Below are positions 1 through 7,142 of a DNA stretch of 9,448 bases, one piece after another (within the stretch, counting starts at the first letter, position 1; every line of letters begins with the position of its first letter). Source of the DNA: Clostridiales bacterium (lineage in GTDB: Bacteria > Bacillota > Clostridia > Oscillospirales > Acutalibacteraceae); assembly GCA_012511485.1 (NCBI GenBank), contig JAAZFZ010000144.1, forward strand, positions 1-9,448, read 5' to 3'. The notes under the pieces were generated by a model. The model ran no database searches. It worked only from the letters and a program-made list of their open reading frames with translations, and had not been told where the DNA came from. The position numbers and the translations under genes were made by a program.

Positions 1-837
1 CAGATAATGCCGGAGGAAAGGACACATACAGTTGAGCAGCTGCGCGCCGAGCTTTCAGCTTCACCGACGGCTGCCATTGCGGGCGAGATTTTTGAAGCAA
101 CAGGCAAATTCCCCGCAAGGCAGGCTACTCAAACGGGGATTGAAGCACAGACCGTAAAAAGGAAGGCAGAGGCGGAAAAGCTTGCAATAGAAAAAAAGAA
201 GAGGAATATCCTCATACTCAAAACCTGTGGCATTTCGCTTGCAGTCGGCCTTTTACTGTTCCTTATTCTTGCGTTGACTGTTTTCAGGGGCACCTTTCGT
301 GGCAATGACAGCGACTCGGCCGAATCAACATCTCAGGTTAATACAACTGCGGGCGACCAGTTCTTCATAGTTCCTCAGTTTGCCGGCCAGCCATACAGCC
401 GTTTTTCCAGTCAGGCAGTCTGGGCAGAGAGGTTTGTGCTTGATGTAACCTATGAGTTCAGTGATAAGGTAGAGTCCGGTATCATAATCTCTCAAAGCGT
501 TGCCGCCGAAACAGAGGTTAAAAAAGGTGCAAGGATTATGCTTGTTGTGAGCAAGGGTGTCGAACAAATAACTATGATAGACATTGTCGGTCTGACATAT
601 GATGCTGCCGAACAAAAGCTCACTGAGCTTGGTTTTGAATGTGTCGTCAACGAGCAGGAGAATGACGGAACTCACCTTGAAAGCGTTGTCATATCCGCAA
701 ATCTTGAGGTCGGCAAATCCTACCCGAAGGGGACTAAGGTATATATTAAAATTTGGGGTAAAGCCCCAACCGAGGCTATGGCAAGCAACGAATCGGACGA
801 TGATTTTCTGCGAGGAATCTTCAATTTATTAGACTAA
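1..837 (+). CDS. PASTA-domain membrane protein, C-terminal part of a probable PrkC/Stk1-type Ser/Thr kinase (5' partial)
   Basis: The reading frame is open to the left edge, so the ATG at position 7 is probably internal. The first visible residues (QIMPEERTHTVEQLRAEL) resemble the last helix of a bacterial Ser/Thr kinase domain, where P-E-x-R is typical. Numbering from the ATG at 7, a basic linker rich in K and E (about 50-66) leads to one transmembrane helix (about 67-93). Two PASTA repeats follow (about 119-184 and 187-252), then a short acidic tail (N-E-S-D-D-D). PASTA repeats bind peptidoglycan fragments or muropeptides outside the cell, and such kinases control cell-wall growth and division. 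Two repeats is at the low end for PrkC-like proteins. The kinase catalytic core is outside the window, so kinase identity is inferred; the TM plus PASTA architecture is seen directly. The gene converges on hisF. Confidence 0.85.
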   Translation, partial: QIMPEERTHTVEQLRAELSASPTAAIAGEIFEATGKFPARQATQTGIEAQTVKRKAEAEKLAIEKKKRNILILKTCGISLAVGLLLFLILALTVFRGTFRGNDSDSAESTSQVNTTAGDQFFIVPQFAGQPYSRFSSQAVWAERFVLDVTYEFSDKVESGIIISQSVAAETEVKKGARIMLVVSKGVEQITMIDIVGLTYDAAEQKLTELGFECVVNEQENDGTHLESVVISANLEVGKSYPKGTKVYIKIWGKAPTEAMASNESDDDFLRGIFNLLD

Positions 838-847
838 AACTGACAAT

Positions 848-888
848 AAAAAAACGGGTTCGGTTGTTTTCAGCCGAATCCGTTTTTT
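848..888. terminator. Bidirectional hairpin terminator between the PASTA gene and hisF
   Basis: A long stem pairs 849-866 with 871-888 around a TTTT loop. It is complete apart from two G-T wobble pairs. An A-run precedes it (848-854) and a T-run ends it (883-888), so it works as an intrinsic terminator in both directions. It lies 10 bp after the plus-strand stop codon and 8 bp after the hisF stop. Confidence 0.93.
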
Positions 889-896
889 GATATTTG

Positions 897-1658
897 TTAT
901 TGTTGGATTCTCACCGGTATGTTCTCTGAGAGCAGGTACTGCTTGAGCTCTTGTATTGAGATTTCATTAAAATGAAACAGTGAGGCAGCAAGCACTGCAT
1001 CGGCCTTGCCATAGGTAAAGGCATCATAAAAGTGCCTTAGCTCTCCCGCACCGCCCGATGCGATAACGGGTATCCCCACATTTTCGGAGACTGCCCTTGT
1101 AAGCTCAAGGTCATATCCGTTTTTCTGCCCATCACAGTCCATACTGGTCAGAAGAATTTCGCCGGCACCTCTCTCATATGCTTCAACCGCCCATTTAACG
1201 GCATCAATTTCCGTTTCGATTCTGCCCCCGTTGAGGTAGACCCTCCAGCCGTGTTCACAGCGCTTGGCGTCAATGGCACACACAACGCACTGACTGCCGA
1301 ATTTATATGAAGCTTCATTGAGCAGCCTCGGGTTCCTGACAGCCGCAGAATTGACTGAGATTTTATCCGCTCCCGCCCGCAGAAGCTCGGTGAAGTCCGA
1401 AACCGCAGAGATACCTCCGCCGACAGTGAACGGAATAAATATAGAATTTGCAACCTTTGTGACTATTTCAACCATTGTGCCTCTGCCCTCATGCGTTGCG
1501 GTAATGTCAAGGAGAACCAGCTCGTCCGCACCCATCTTGTCATAGGCAATGGCGCACTCCAACGGGTCCCCCGCATCACGGAGATTAACGAAGCTTACTC
1601 CTTTTACGACTCTGCCCTTGTTGACATCAAGGCAGGGGATGATTCGTTTAGCATACAT
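897..1658 (-). CDS. hisF: Imidazole glycerol phosphate synthase, cyclase subunit HisF
   Basis: HisF is the cyclase half of imidazole glycerol phosphate synthase. It uses ammonia from HisH to convert PRFAR into imidazole glycerol phosphate and AICAR in cytoplasmic histidine synthesis. The 253-residue protein has the normal family length and (βα)8-barrel motifs. The N-terminus MYAKRIIPCLDV places the catalytic Asp at residue 11, and AIDAKR places the second catalytic Asp at 130. Other hallmarks are LDITATHEGR (about 50-59), TVGGGI (about 78-83), GAGEILLTSMD and the phosphate-binding IASGGAG. I chose the ATG at 1656-1658 because a GGGGAGG ribosome binding site sits about 9 nt upstream and the family N-terminus begins there; the frame is open further back to a TTG at 1691. 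The start overlaps the hisH end by 11 bp, which suggests translational coupling of the two subunits. No hisA lies between them. Confidence 0.97.
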   Translation of the reverse strand: MYAKRIIPCLDVNKGRVVKGVSFVNLRDAGDPLECAIAYDKMGADELVLLDITATHEGRGTMVEIVTKVANSIFIPFTVGGGISAVSDFTELLRAGADKISVNSAAVRNPRLLNEASYKFGSQCVVCAIDAKRCEHGWRVYLNGGRIETEIDAVKWAVEAYERGAGEILLTSMDCDGQKNGYDLELTRAVSENVGIPVIASGGAGELRHFYDAFTYGKADAVLAASLFHFNEISIQELKQYLLSENIPVRIQQ

Positions 1659-2280
1659 TTTTACAGTCCTCCCCGCCGCATATTGCAGCAAAATTTCTAA
1701 GCATTATAAGCCCCGCTTCTCCGCTTTTTTCGGGATGGAACTGGCATCCGAAAAGCGCTCCCTTTGAAACGGCAGCATCAATTTCAACACCATAATAAGC
1801 AGTAGCGGCAACTTCACCCTTGTTTTCCGCCTCAAGATAGTAAGAGTGAACAAAATAAACATAAGTGCCCTGCTTTATTCCCTTAAAAATCCCTTCGTTT
1901 TTCTTTATATCAAGAGAATTCCAGCCCATGTGCGGAACCTTTACTTCACATGCGGGGATTTTTCTGATTTTACCCTTGAGAATTCCAAGCCCTGCTGCCC
2001 CCGGGCTTTCCTCCGAATGCTCAAAAAGGAGCTGAAGCCCCAAGCAGATACCCAGAAACGGCTTGCCGCTGAGAGCTGCTTTTTTGACAGACTCGAGGAG
2101 TCCGCTTTTTTTCATGCAGTTCATTGCATCCTCAAAGGAGCCAACTCCCGGCAGAATCACCCCATTTGCAGATAGAATAAAATTACCGTCTGAAGATATT
2201 TGCGACTTAACACCTATATAATTGAGTGCTTTATGCACACTTTGCAAATTACCCGCCCCGTAATCAACAATGGCTATCAT
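1648..2280 (-). CDS. hisH: Imidazole glycerol phosphate synthase, glutamine amidotransferase subunit HisH
   Basis: HisH is a class I glutamine amidotransferase that hydrolyses glutamine and channels the ammonia to HisF. The 210-residue protein carries the full catalytic triad: Cys79 in GICLGLQ, and His182 and Glu184 in QFHPEKS. IVDYGAGN at the N-terminus, LPGVGSF (about 43-49) and PHMGWN (about 116-121) are also characteristic of HisH. I start it at the ATG at 2278-2280 because GTGAGG lies at normal spacing upstream. An in-frame GTG four codons earlier is itself part of that ribosome binding site. The gene is first in a two-gene hisH-hisF unit with its own promoter. In many genomes hisA sits between these two genes; here it does not. 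Confidence 0.97.
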   Translation of the reverse strand: MIAIVDYGAGNLQSVHKALNYIGVKSQISSDGNFILSANGVILPGVGSFEDAMNCMKKSGLLESVKKAALSGKPFLGICLGLQLLFEHSEESPGAAGLGILKGKIRKIPACEVKVPHMGWNSLDIKKNEGIFKGIKQGTYVYFVHSYYLEAENKGEVAATAYYGVEIDAAVSKGALFGCQFHPEKSGEAGLIMLRNFAAICGGEDCKNVC

Positions 2281-2308
2281 AGAAAACCTCACAAATATTT
2301 TATGACAT

Positions 2309-2337
2309 ATTCTAACATAAATGAATTCACATTACAA
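2309..2337 (-). promoter_or_regulatory. Probable sigma-A-type promoter of hisH-hisF
   Basis: On the minus strand, TTGTAA (2332-2337) and TAGAAT (2309-2314) are separated by exactly 17 bp. A TG one base before the -10 box makes it an extended -10. Transcription would start near 2302, leaving a leader of about 20 nt before hisH. That is too short for a T-box or riboswitch. A small 5-1-5 dyad (2334-2344, ACAATTATTGT) overlaps the -35 box and could be an operator, but it is short and AT-rich. Confidence 0.7.
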
Positions 2338-2348
2338 TTATTGTTCGT

Positions 2349-2386
2349 TAAAATAATAGCAGGGCTTGCACAATTGCTCACCCTGC
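2349..2386 (-). terminator. Terminator after livF
   Basis: On the minus strand a GCAGGG/CCCTGC stem (2381-2386 with 2359-2364) closes a partly paired loop. It is followed by the T-rich tract TATTATTTTAA. It begins 7 bp after the livF stop codon and separates the transporter operon from the hisH promoter. Confidence 0.75.
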
Positions 2387-2392
2387 ATCTTT

Positions 2393-3103
2393 TTATTCTC
2401 CTAGATATGCCTTTTTGACATTCTCGTTATTCATAAGTTCCTCTGCGTTGCCCTCGAGTGCAATTTTTCCCGTTTCAAGCACATATGCGCGGTTAGAGAT
2501 TTCAAGTGCCTTTTTTGCATTTTGCTCAACCAAAAGAACAGTAGTGCCGCCCGAGCTTATTTCTCTGATCATATTGAATATTTCCATCACGATCAGGGGG
2601 GAAATCCCCTTTGACGGCTCATCCATAAGGATTATCTTAGGGTCTGACATCAGAGCCCTGCCCATTGCAAGCATCTGCTGCTCACCGCCGCTGAGGGTGC
2701 CCGCAACTTGATTTTTTCTTTCCTCAAGTCTGGGGAAGCTTCTATAAACTCTTTTTAAAGAGGCTTGAATCTCAGAATTGCTCTTTCTCGTGAAAGCGCC
2801 CAGCCTGAGGTTTTCCAGCACGGTTAATTGCTGAAAAATTCTCCGCCCCTCGGGGACATGAGCCATGCCCATCTGAACGATTTTATATGCGGGAGTTTTC
2901 ACAAGGTCATGGCCTTCAAATTCTATTTTGCCGGCATGCGGCTGAATAAGGCCGGTTATAGTGTGCAGTATGGTTGTTTTTCCCGCGCCGTTTGCACCGA
3001 TAAGGGCAATAACCTCGCCCTCGTTGACCTCAAACGAAACGCCCTTAATAGCCCTTATAACGCCGTAAAAAACCTCTAAATTTTCTACCCTAAGCATTGC
3101 CAT
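2393..3103 (-). CDS. livF: Branched-chain amino acid-type ABC transporter, ATPase LivF
   Basis: LivF is one of two ATPases that power a LivHM-type importer on the inner face of the membrane. The 236-residue protein matches the family length. Walker A is GANGAGKT (36-43), the ABC signature is LSGGEQQ (137-143) and Walker B is IILMDEP (157-163). VPEGRRIF (83-90) and LLVEQNA are typical LivF variants: the Q-loop Gln is replaced in VPEGR, and the usual switch His is replaced by Gln194. LivG keeps His at that position, so the pair would be asymmetric, as is normal for this family. The ATG at 3101-3103 is supported by AAGGAG about 8 nt upstream, which overlaps the livG stop codon; the gap to livG is 12 bp. 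It is last in the operon. Confidence 0.95.
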   Translation of the reverse strand: MAMLRVENLEVFYGVIRAIKGVSFEVNEGEVIALIGANGAGKTTILHTITGLIQPHAGKIEFEGHDLVKTPAYKIVQMGMAHVPEGRRIFQQLTVLENLRLGAFTRKSNSEIQASLKRVYRSFPRLEERKNQVAGTLSGGEQQMLAMGRALMSDPKIILMDEPSKGISPLIVMEIFNMIREISSGGTTVLLVEQNAKKALEISNRAYVLETGKIALEGNAEELMNNENVKKAYLGE

Positions 3104-3115
3104 AATTAATTCTCC

Positions 3116-3874
3116 TTACTCACCCAGGTATGCCGTAATAACTCTCGGGTCGTTGAGAACCTGCTCCGTTTTTCCGCTGGCAAGCTCCGTGCCGAAATTT
3201 AGAACGGATATCCTTTCGCATATTCCCGCAACAAGCTTCATATCATGCTCAATGAGCAGGATTGTCATGTCAAATTCATCACGGACAAAGCGGATGGTAT
3301 CCATAAGCTCGCCCGTTTCATTCGGGTTCATACCGGCCGCAGGCTCGTCAAGCAGCAAAAGCTTGGGGGTTGTTGCGAGCGCTCTGGCGATTTCAAGCTT
3401 CCTCTGCTTGCCGTAGGGCAGATTTGATGCGAGGTAATTATACTCATTTTCAAGCCCGAAAACTTTTAATATTGAAATAGCCTTTTCGTCCATCTCTTTT
3501 TCTTTTCTTTTATAAGAGCGGGAGTGGAAAATCCCTTGCGCTACGGAGTATTTTATCTGATTTTGGAGCCCCAGCTTAACATTGTCAAGTACGCTCATGT
3601 TGCTGAAAAGCCTGATGTTTTGAAAGGTTCTTGCAATGCCTTGCTTATTTATCTGAATTGAGTTTTTGCCCGTGAGGTTCTTTCCGTCAAGATGTATGGT
3701 GCCGCAGGTAGGCTTATAAACTCCCGTAACCATATTGAACACGGTTGTTTTCCCTGCACCGTTGGGGCCTATCAGCCCGTAAAGGCAGCCCTTTTCAACG
3801 CTGGCATTAAAATTATCAACAGCATGCAGGCCTCCGAAAGAAATCCCGAGGTTTTTAATCTCTAAAAGCGCCAT
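3116..3874 (-). CDS. livG: Branched-chain amino acid-type ABC transporter, ATPase LivG
   Basis: LivG is the second ATPase of the importer. Over 252 residues it shows Walker A GPNGAGKT (36-43), the Q-loop in RTFQNIRLF (Gln85), the LivG-type signature LPYGKQRKLEIARAL (from 152), Walker B LLLLDEP (172-178) and the switch His210 in LLIEHDMKLV. The long stretch between Q-loop and signature and the C-terminal VITAYLGE are usual for LivG. The ATG shares one base with the livM stop (TGATG) and has AAGGAGG about 7 nt upstream, so translation is probably coupled to livM. It is 12 bp from livF. Confidence 0.96.
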   Translation of the reverse strand: MALLEIKNLGISFGGLHAVDNFNASVEKGCLYGLIGPNGAGKTTVFNMVTGVYKPTCGTIHLDGKNLTGKNSIQINKQGIARTFQNIRLFSNMSVLDNVKLGLQNQIKYSVAQGIFHSRSYKRKEKEMDEKAISILKVFGLENEYNYLASNLPYGKQRKLEIARALATTPKLLLLDEPAAGMNPNETGELMDTIRFVRDEFDMTILLIEHDMKLVAGICERISVLNFGTELASGKTEQVLNDPRVITAYLGE

Positions 3875-4863
3875 CAGCCTGCCTCCTTTGCCGATTTTTT
3901 GTTTTTAAGTAAAGTGAAAAGCCCGCCGATATTCATTCTCCCCTTATATTTGTCAAACTTTTGTGAGCCGTTGAGGAGCATCATTGCAATAAGGACTACC
4001 GCATATATGAGCATTCTGTAATCTGCCAGACTTCTGAGCATTTCGGGGAGAGCGGTAATAATAACCGCCGCAATAACAGAGCCTCTGATGCTGCCCATGC
4101 CGCCGAGAACTACTATAACAAGGATTTCAATTGACCTGTTGTAATCAAAGACGGATGCCTGAAGAATTGAAAGGTTATGGCCGTAAATAACACCTGCAAC
4201 TCCCGCAAAAAATGCCGCAATGACAAAAGCTAGGAGCTTATAATATGTTATGTTAATGCCTAATGACTCTGCCGCAATTCTGTTATCCCTGATGGAGCAT
4301 ATAGCACGACCGGCTCTTGAATTTACAAGGTTGGTAATTACAACAAGTGTAATCATTATGACTACAAAAACTATATAGAAATTTGAATTCTGAGGAGTGC
4401 CCTTTAACCCCGAGGCGCCGCCCGTGAATTCAAGGTTAATAATAATGCTTCTAATAATTTCACCGAATGCTAGGGTGACAATAGCAAGATAGTCACCTTT
4501 GAGCCTGAGAACAGGCACCCCGATAATAATACCGAAAACACAGGCAACAAGTCCGCCGATAATCATGGCAAGCGGAAACCTTACAGCAGTCGGCAGAATT
4601 TCTGCATACTTAATTGCAAATAGGCAGCCCGCATAGGCTCCCACAGACATGAAGCCTGCGTGACCCAATGTCAGCTCACCGAGAAAACCCACAATAAGGT
4701 TGAGAGATACTGCAAGAATTATGTTAAGCCCGATGGGCACCAGCATCGCCTGCAAATGTCTGCTGGCGTTGCCTGTCCAGACCAAAATGCTTACAAATAG
4801 GAATGCCGCTACAACGATACCGTAGGTTATCAGATTGTGTATATTTAAATTATTTTTTTTCAT
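3874..4863 (-). CDS. livM: Branched-chain amino acid-type ABC transporter, permease LivM
   Basis: LivM is one of the two membrane subunits that form the import channel with LivH. It is very hydrophobic, with about eight to ten predicted membrane segments. It carries LivM hallmarks: LNLIVGFLGELTLGHAGFMSVGAYAG near the N-terminus (given here as LNLIVGF, then GHAGFM), the cytoplasmic loop LAFGEIIRSI that contacts the ATPase, and RAGRAICSIRDN and VVLGGMGSIRG further on. I chose the ATG at 4861-4863 (329 aa) because AGGTGAT, a good match to the 16S anti-Shine-Dalgarno region, lies just upstream. A GTG at 4870-4872 gives three more residues and directly follows the livH stop; it is a possible alternative. 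The end overlaps livG by one base. Confidence 0.94.
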   Translation of the reverse strand: MKKNNLNIHNLITYGIVVAAFLFVSILVWTGNASRHLQAMLVPIGLNIILAVSLNLIVGFLGELTLGHAGFMSVGAYAGCLFAIKYAEILPTAVRFPLAMIIGGLVACVFGIIIGVPVLRLKGDYLAIVTLAFGEIIRSIIINLEFTGGASGLKGTPQNSNFYIVFVVIMITLVVITNLVNSRAGRAICSIRDNRIAAESLGINITYYKLLAFVIAAFFAGVAGVIYGHNLSILQASVFDYNRSIEILVIVVLGGMGSIRGSVIAAVIITALPEMLRSLADYRMLIYAVVLIAMMLLNGSQKFDKYKGRMNIGGLFTLLKNKKSAKEAG

Positions 4864-4872
4864 CTGTATCAC

Positions 4873-5751
4873 CTACACCTTCTCGTTTATCTTTTTGCCC
4901 ATTAAGCCAGTCGGCTTTACAAGCAGAACAATAATCAGGACGGCAAAAACTATTGCATCTGAAAGCTCAGTCGAAATATAAGCCTTTGAAAGGTTCTCTA
5001 TAACGCCCAAAAGTATGCCGCCCAGCATAGCACCGGGAATGTTACCTATTCCCCCCAGAACTGCCGCAACGAATGCCTTGATTCCGGGCATTGCACCTGT
5101 GTAAGGCCCGATAAAGCCGTAGGTCAGCCCAAAGAAAAGGCCTGCCACTGCAGCAAGGGAGGAGCCAATTGCAAATGTAATAGAAATAGTTTTATTTACA
5201 TTAACGCCCATGAGCTCAGCAGCACCCTTGTCCTCGGATACGGCAAGCATAGCACGGCCTGTTTTGGTCTTGTTAATAAAGAGCGTCAGTGCAACCATAA
5301 TGAGAATTGTTACACCCATTGTCATGAGTGAATCGCTCTTGAGAATAAGATCCTCATTGACTCTTATAGGCTCAAAATTAAATAGCATGGGGAAGCTTTT
5401 TTGATTTGAGCCGAAAATCAGCAAAGCCAAGCTCTGCAGAAAATAGCTCACACCTATTGCGGTAATAAGCACTGTCAGCGGGGAAGCCTTTCTCAAAGGC
5501 TTATATGCAATTTTTTCGATAATAACACCAAGCAAGGTGCAAACGATTATGCCCGCAATAATTGAAATCGCAGGTGAGAATTTCAACGTCGCCGCTGCGG
5601 TAAACATAGTGAATGCCCCCACCATGATAACATCACCGTGAGCAAAGTTTAGCATTTTCGCGATTCCGTAAACCATAGTGTATCCCAGCGCAATTAGCGC
5701 ATACATACTACCAAGGCTCAGGCCGTTGATAAGGTTTGAAATGAAACTCAT
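4873..5751 (-). CDS. livH: Branched-chain amino acid-type ABC transporter, permease LivH
   Basis: LivH is the partner permease of LivM. The 292-residue length is typical. The N-terminal NGLSLGSMYALIALGYTMVY followed by LNFAHGD (34-40) is the clearest LivH signature. GRAMLAVSEDKGAAELMGVN is the cytoplasmic coupling region, and VAAVLGGIGNIPGAMLGG comes near the C-terminus. About eight hydrophobic segments are visible. The ATG at 5749-5751 has GAGG about 7 nt upstream, and that site overlaps a perfect dyad (5761-5775). The gene lies 160 bp downstream of livJ, behind a strong terminator, so it depends on read-through or on its own promoter. Confidence 0.95.
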   Translation of the reverse strand: MSFISNLINGLSLGSMYALIALGYTMVYGIAKMLNFAHGDVIMVGAFTMFTAAATLKFSPAISIIAGIIVCTLLGVIIEKIAYKPLRKASPLTVLITAIGVSYFLQSLALLIFGSNQKSFPMLFNFEPIRVNEDLILKSDSLMTMGVTILIMVALTLFINKTKTGRAMLAVSEDKGAAELMGVNVNKTISITFAIGSSLAAVAGLFFGLTYGFIGPYTGAMPGIKAFVAAVLGGIGNIPGAMLGGILLGVIENLSKAYISTELSDAIVFAVLIIVLLVKPTGLMGKKINEKV

Positions 5752-5760
5752 TATTTCGCC

Positions 5761-5775
5761 TCTGTTCTGAACAGA
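5761..5775. promoter_or_regulatory. Perfect dyad overlapping the livH ribosome binding site
   Basis: TCTGTTC and GAACAGA are exact inverted repeats separated by one base. On the minus strand the final AGA runs directly into the GAGG of the livH ribosome binding site. It could be a repressor operator in DNA, or in mRNA a 5-bp stem (TCTGT/ACAGA) with a 5-nt loop that limits ribosome access. The dyad is seen directly; its role is inferred. Confidence 0.45.
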
Positions 5776-5786
5776 ATTTACTTAAT

Positions 5787-5815
5787 ACTTTAAACTATGA
5801 TAGCTGATTTGTAAA
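5787..5815 (-). promoter_or_regulatory. Weak candidate promoter for livHMGF
   Basis: On the minus strand, TTTACA (5810-5815) and TAAAGT (5787-5792) are 17 bp apart. The -35 box is a fair match and the -10 box a poor one (4 of 6). It would place transcript starts about 30 nt upstream of livH. This is the best candidate I see in the livJ-livH gap, but read-through from livJ explains expression equally well. Confidence 0.25.
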
Positions 5816-5833
5816 GTATAAAAAATTGCTAAG

Positions 5834-5848
5834 TGACACATTTTGTCA
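5834..5848. repeat. Short dyad in the livJ-livH gap
   Basis: TGACA and TGTCA are inverted around 5 bp. The dyad lies between the livJ terminator and livH, where a regulator of the permease genes could bind. The arms are only 5 bp, so chance occurrence is quite possible. Confidence 0.25.
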
Positions 5849-5849
5849 T

Positions 5850-5887
5850 TTTTTACAAAAGTTGGGCGAGGTAAAGCCCCGCCCAAC
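5850..5887 (-). terminator. Strong terminator after livJ, inside the transporter operon
   Basis: On the minus strand GTTGGGCG pairs with CGCCCAAC (5880-5887 with 5861-5868). Two more G-C pairs lie inside around a 5-nt loop, after one mismatch. TTTTGTAAAAAA follows. It lies 24 bp after the livJ stop. Terminators or attenuators at this point are common in binding-protein-dependent importers and make the binding protein more abundant than the membrane complex. Confidence 0.85.
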
Positions 5888-5911
5888 TCAAATAGAACTA
5901 AAAACTAAGAC

Positions 5912-7069
5912 TTAGATTGCTACATATGTGCCGTCGGTAATCTTAACAGCCTTTGCATCCTTTGATGCGTCGCCGCTTTCATCCCAAACCATTGTGCCTG
6001 TCAGACCCTCAACGGTGACCTGAGTCATGGCATCGATGATTTTCGTGTTGAAATCGGCTGCATTGATGTCATTAATTCCCGCTTTTTCGATTGCAGCTTT
6101 AATTGTGTAAATAGCATCGTAACCGTCAGCAGCAAACTGGTCGGGAACCTGGCCGTTATATTTCTCACCGTAAACCTTGACGAAATTCTTGGTTTTTGTG
6201 TCATCTGCGTCAGCAGCAAAGGGGGTAAGAAGCATTACGCCGTTGGCAAGAGCTTGATTATCCGTGCCGAGCTTTTCGAGAATACCATCAAGCCCGTCAC
6301 AGCCGAAGAAGGGAACAGCGATGCCGGCAGTTTTTGCCTGCTTGAGAATGAAAGCAGCTTCCTTTGCATAAATCGGGAGGAAAACAAGCTCTGCACCCGT
6401 ATCCTTCACCTGCTGAAGCTGTGCGCTAAAGTCAGTGCTGGTTCCGCTGGTAAATGCCTGCTTTGCAACAATTTCAAGCCCTTTTACTGCTGCCTCGGCC
6501 ACAAATTTATCTGTGATGCCAACAGAGTAATCATTGGACTTATCATAAATAATTGCAATTTTCTTTGCAGTGAGGTTATCGGCAATATAGTCTGCCGAAA
6601 CAGTGCCCTGCTGAGGGTCGGTAAAGCAAATACGGAAGCAGTTATCATACTGTGTGCATTCCTTCTGTGAGCCTGAGGGTGTAAGGAGGAGAATTCCATC
6701 CTTTTTCGCTTCTTCTGTTACAGCAATGCAGGCACCGCTTGTAACTGCGCCGAGTGAAACCTTCATGCCGTCGTCCATCAATGTGTTGTAGGCATTGACA
6801 GCCTTTGTAGCGTCTGTTTCATCGTCCTCAAATTTCAGCTCAAACTTAATTGCGTTAACTCCGCCTGCCGCATTGATTTCGTCAACGGCAATCTGCGCAC
6901 CCTGCTTGACAGAAACTCCGTATGTAGAATAGTCGCCTGTCAAAGGCCCGATGCCGCCAATAACCAGAGTATTCTTGTCTGCATCGCCGTTTCCGCCACA
7001 AGCTGAAAACCCGGTTGCGATGATAGTCAAAACCATTACTAATGAAAGAATTCCAGTAATCTTTTTCAT
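5912..7069 (-). CDS. livJ: Branched-chain amino acid-type ABC transporter, substrate-binding lipoprotein LivJ/BraC-like
   Basis: This is the extracellular receptor of the importer: a type I periplasmic-binding fold protein, lipid-anchored to the outer face of the membrane. The 385-residue protein starts with a lipoprotein signal peptide (MKK, then a hydrophobic core) ending in the lipobox FSAC, with Cys24 as the lipidated residue; GGNGDAD is the flexible linker. IGGIGPLTGDYSTYG, VDEINAAGG and the ligand-loop region GAVTSGACIAV followed by LLTPSGS are family motifs. DQFAADGYDAIYTI marks the second lobe. The ATG at 7067-7069 has AAGGAGG 8 nt upstream. It is first in the operon and has its own promoter. 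Leu/Ile/Val is the usual substrate of such sets, but related systems carry other amino acids or amides, so the substrate is inferred. Confidence 0.94.
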   Translation of the reverse strand: MKKITGILSLVMVLTIIATGFSACGGNGDADKNTLVIGGIGPLTGDYSTYGVSVKQGAQIAVDEINAAGGVNAIKFELKFEDDETDATKAVNAYNTLMDDGMKVSLGAVTSGACIAVTEEAKKDGILLLTPSGSQKECTQYDNCFRICFTDPQQGTVSADYIADNLTAKKIAIIYDKSNDYSVGITDKFVAEAAVKGLEIVAKQAFTSGTSTDFSAQLQQVKDTGAELVFLPIYAKEAAFILKQAKTAGIAVPFFGCDGLDGILEKLGTDNQALANGVMLLTPFAADADDTKTKNFVKVYGEKYNGQVPDQFAADGYDAIYTIKAAIEKAGINDINAADFNTKIIDAMTQVTVEGLTGTMVWDESGDASKDAKAVKITDGTYVAI

Positions 7070-7098
7070 TTTGCTAACCTCCTTATAGTTGTAAAATG

Positions 7099-7127
7099 AC
7101 TATACCATTATGCCGCACAAATGTCCA
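7099..7127 (-). promoter_or_regulatory. Promoter of the liv operon
   Basis: On the minus strand, TGGACA (7122-7127, 5 of 6 to consensus) and TATAGT (7099-7104, 5 of 6) are exactly 17 bp apart. TGG precedes the -10 box, making an extended -10. Transcription would begin near 7092 and leave a leader of about 22 nt carrying the AAGGAGG site. There is no room for a riboswitch, so control should come from DNA-binding proteins. Confidence 0.75.
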
Positions 7128-7142
7128 TCAACATAATAAATG

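Noticed and set aside
325..675. 116-aa open frame on the minus strand opposite the PASTA gene
   Set aside because: It lies fully inside a well-supported gene on the other strand, shows no recognisable motif, and is a typical shadow frame.
1656..1691. Longer hisF start at the TTG at 1689-1691
   Set aside because: The family N-terminus begins at the internal ATG (1656-1658), which has a strong ribosome binding site; the extra residues do not match HisF proteins.
2278..2292. hisH start at GTG 2290-2292
   Set aside because: That GTG is part of the GTGAGG ribosome binding site for the ATG at 2278-2280, where the conserved IVDYGAGN sequence begins.
2393..3103. LivF as a defective ATPase because the switch His and Q-loop Gln are missing
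   Set aside because: These replacements (VPEGR, VEQN) are normal for LivF proteins and are not a sign of decay.
6254..6670. 138-aa open frame on the plus strand opposite livJ
   Set aside because: It is antisense to a clear LivJ coding region, rich in Cys and without domain features; it is best explained by codon bias of livJ.
7070..7100. T-box or riboswitch in the liv leader
   Set aside because: The predicted leader is only about 22 nt long, and no T-box core or other riboswitch feature is visible.
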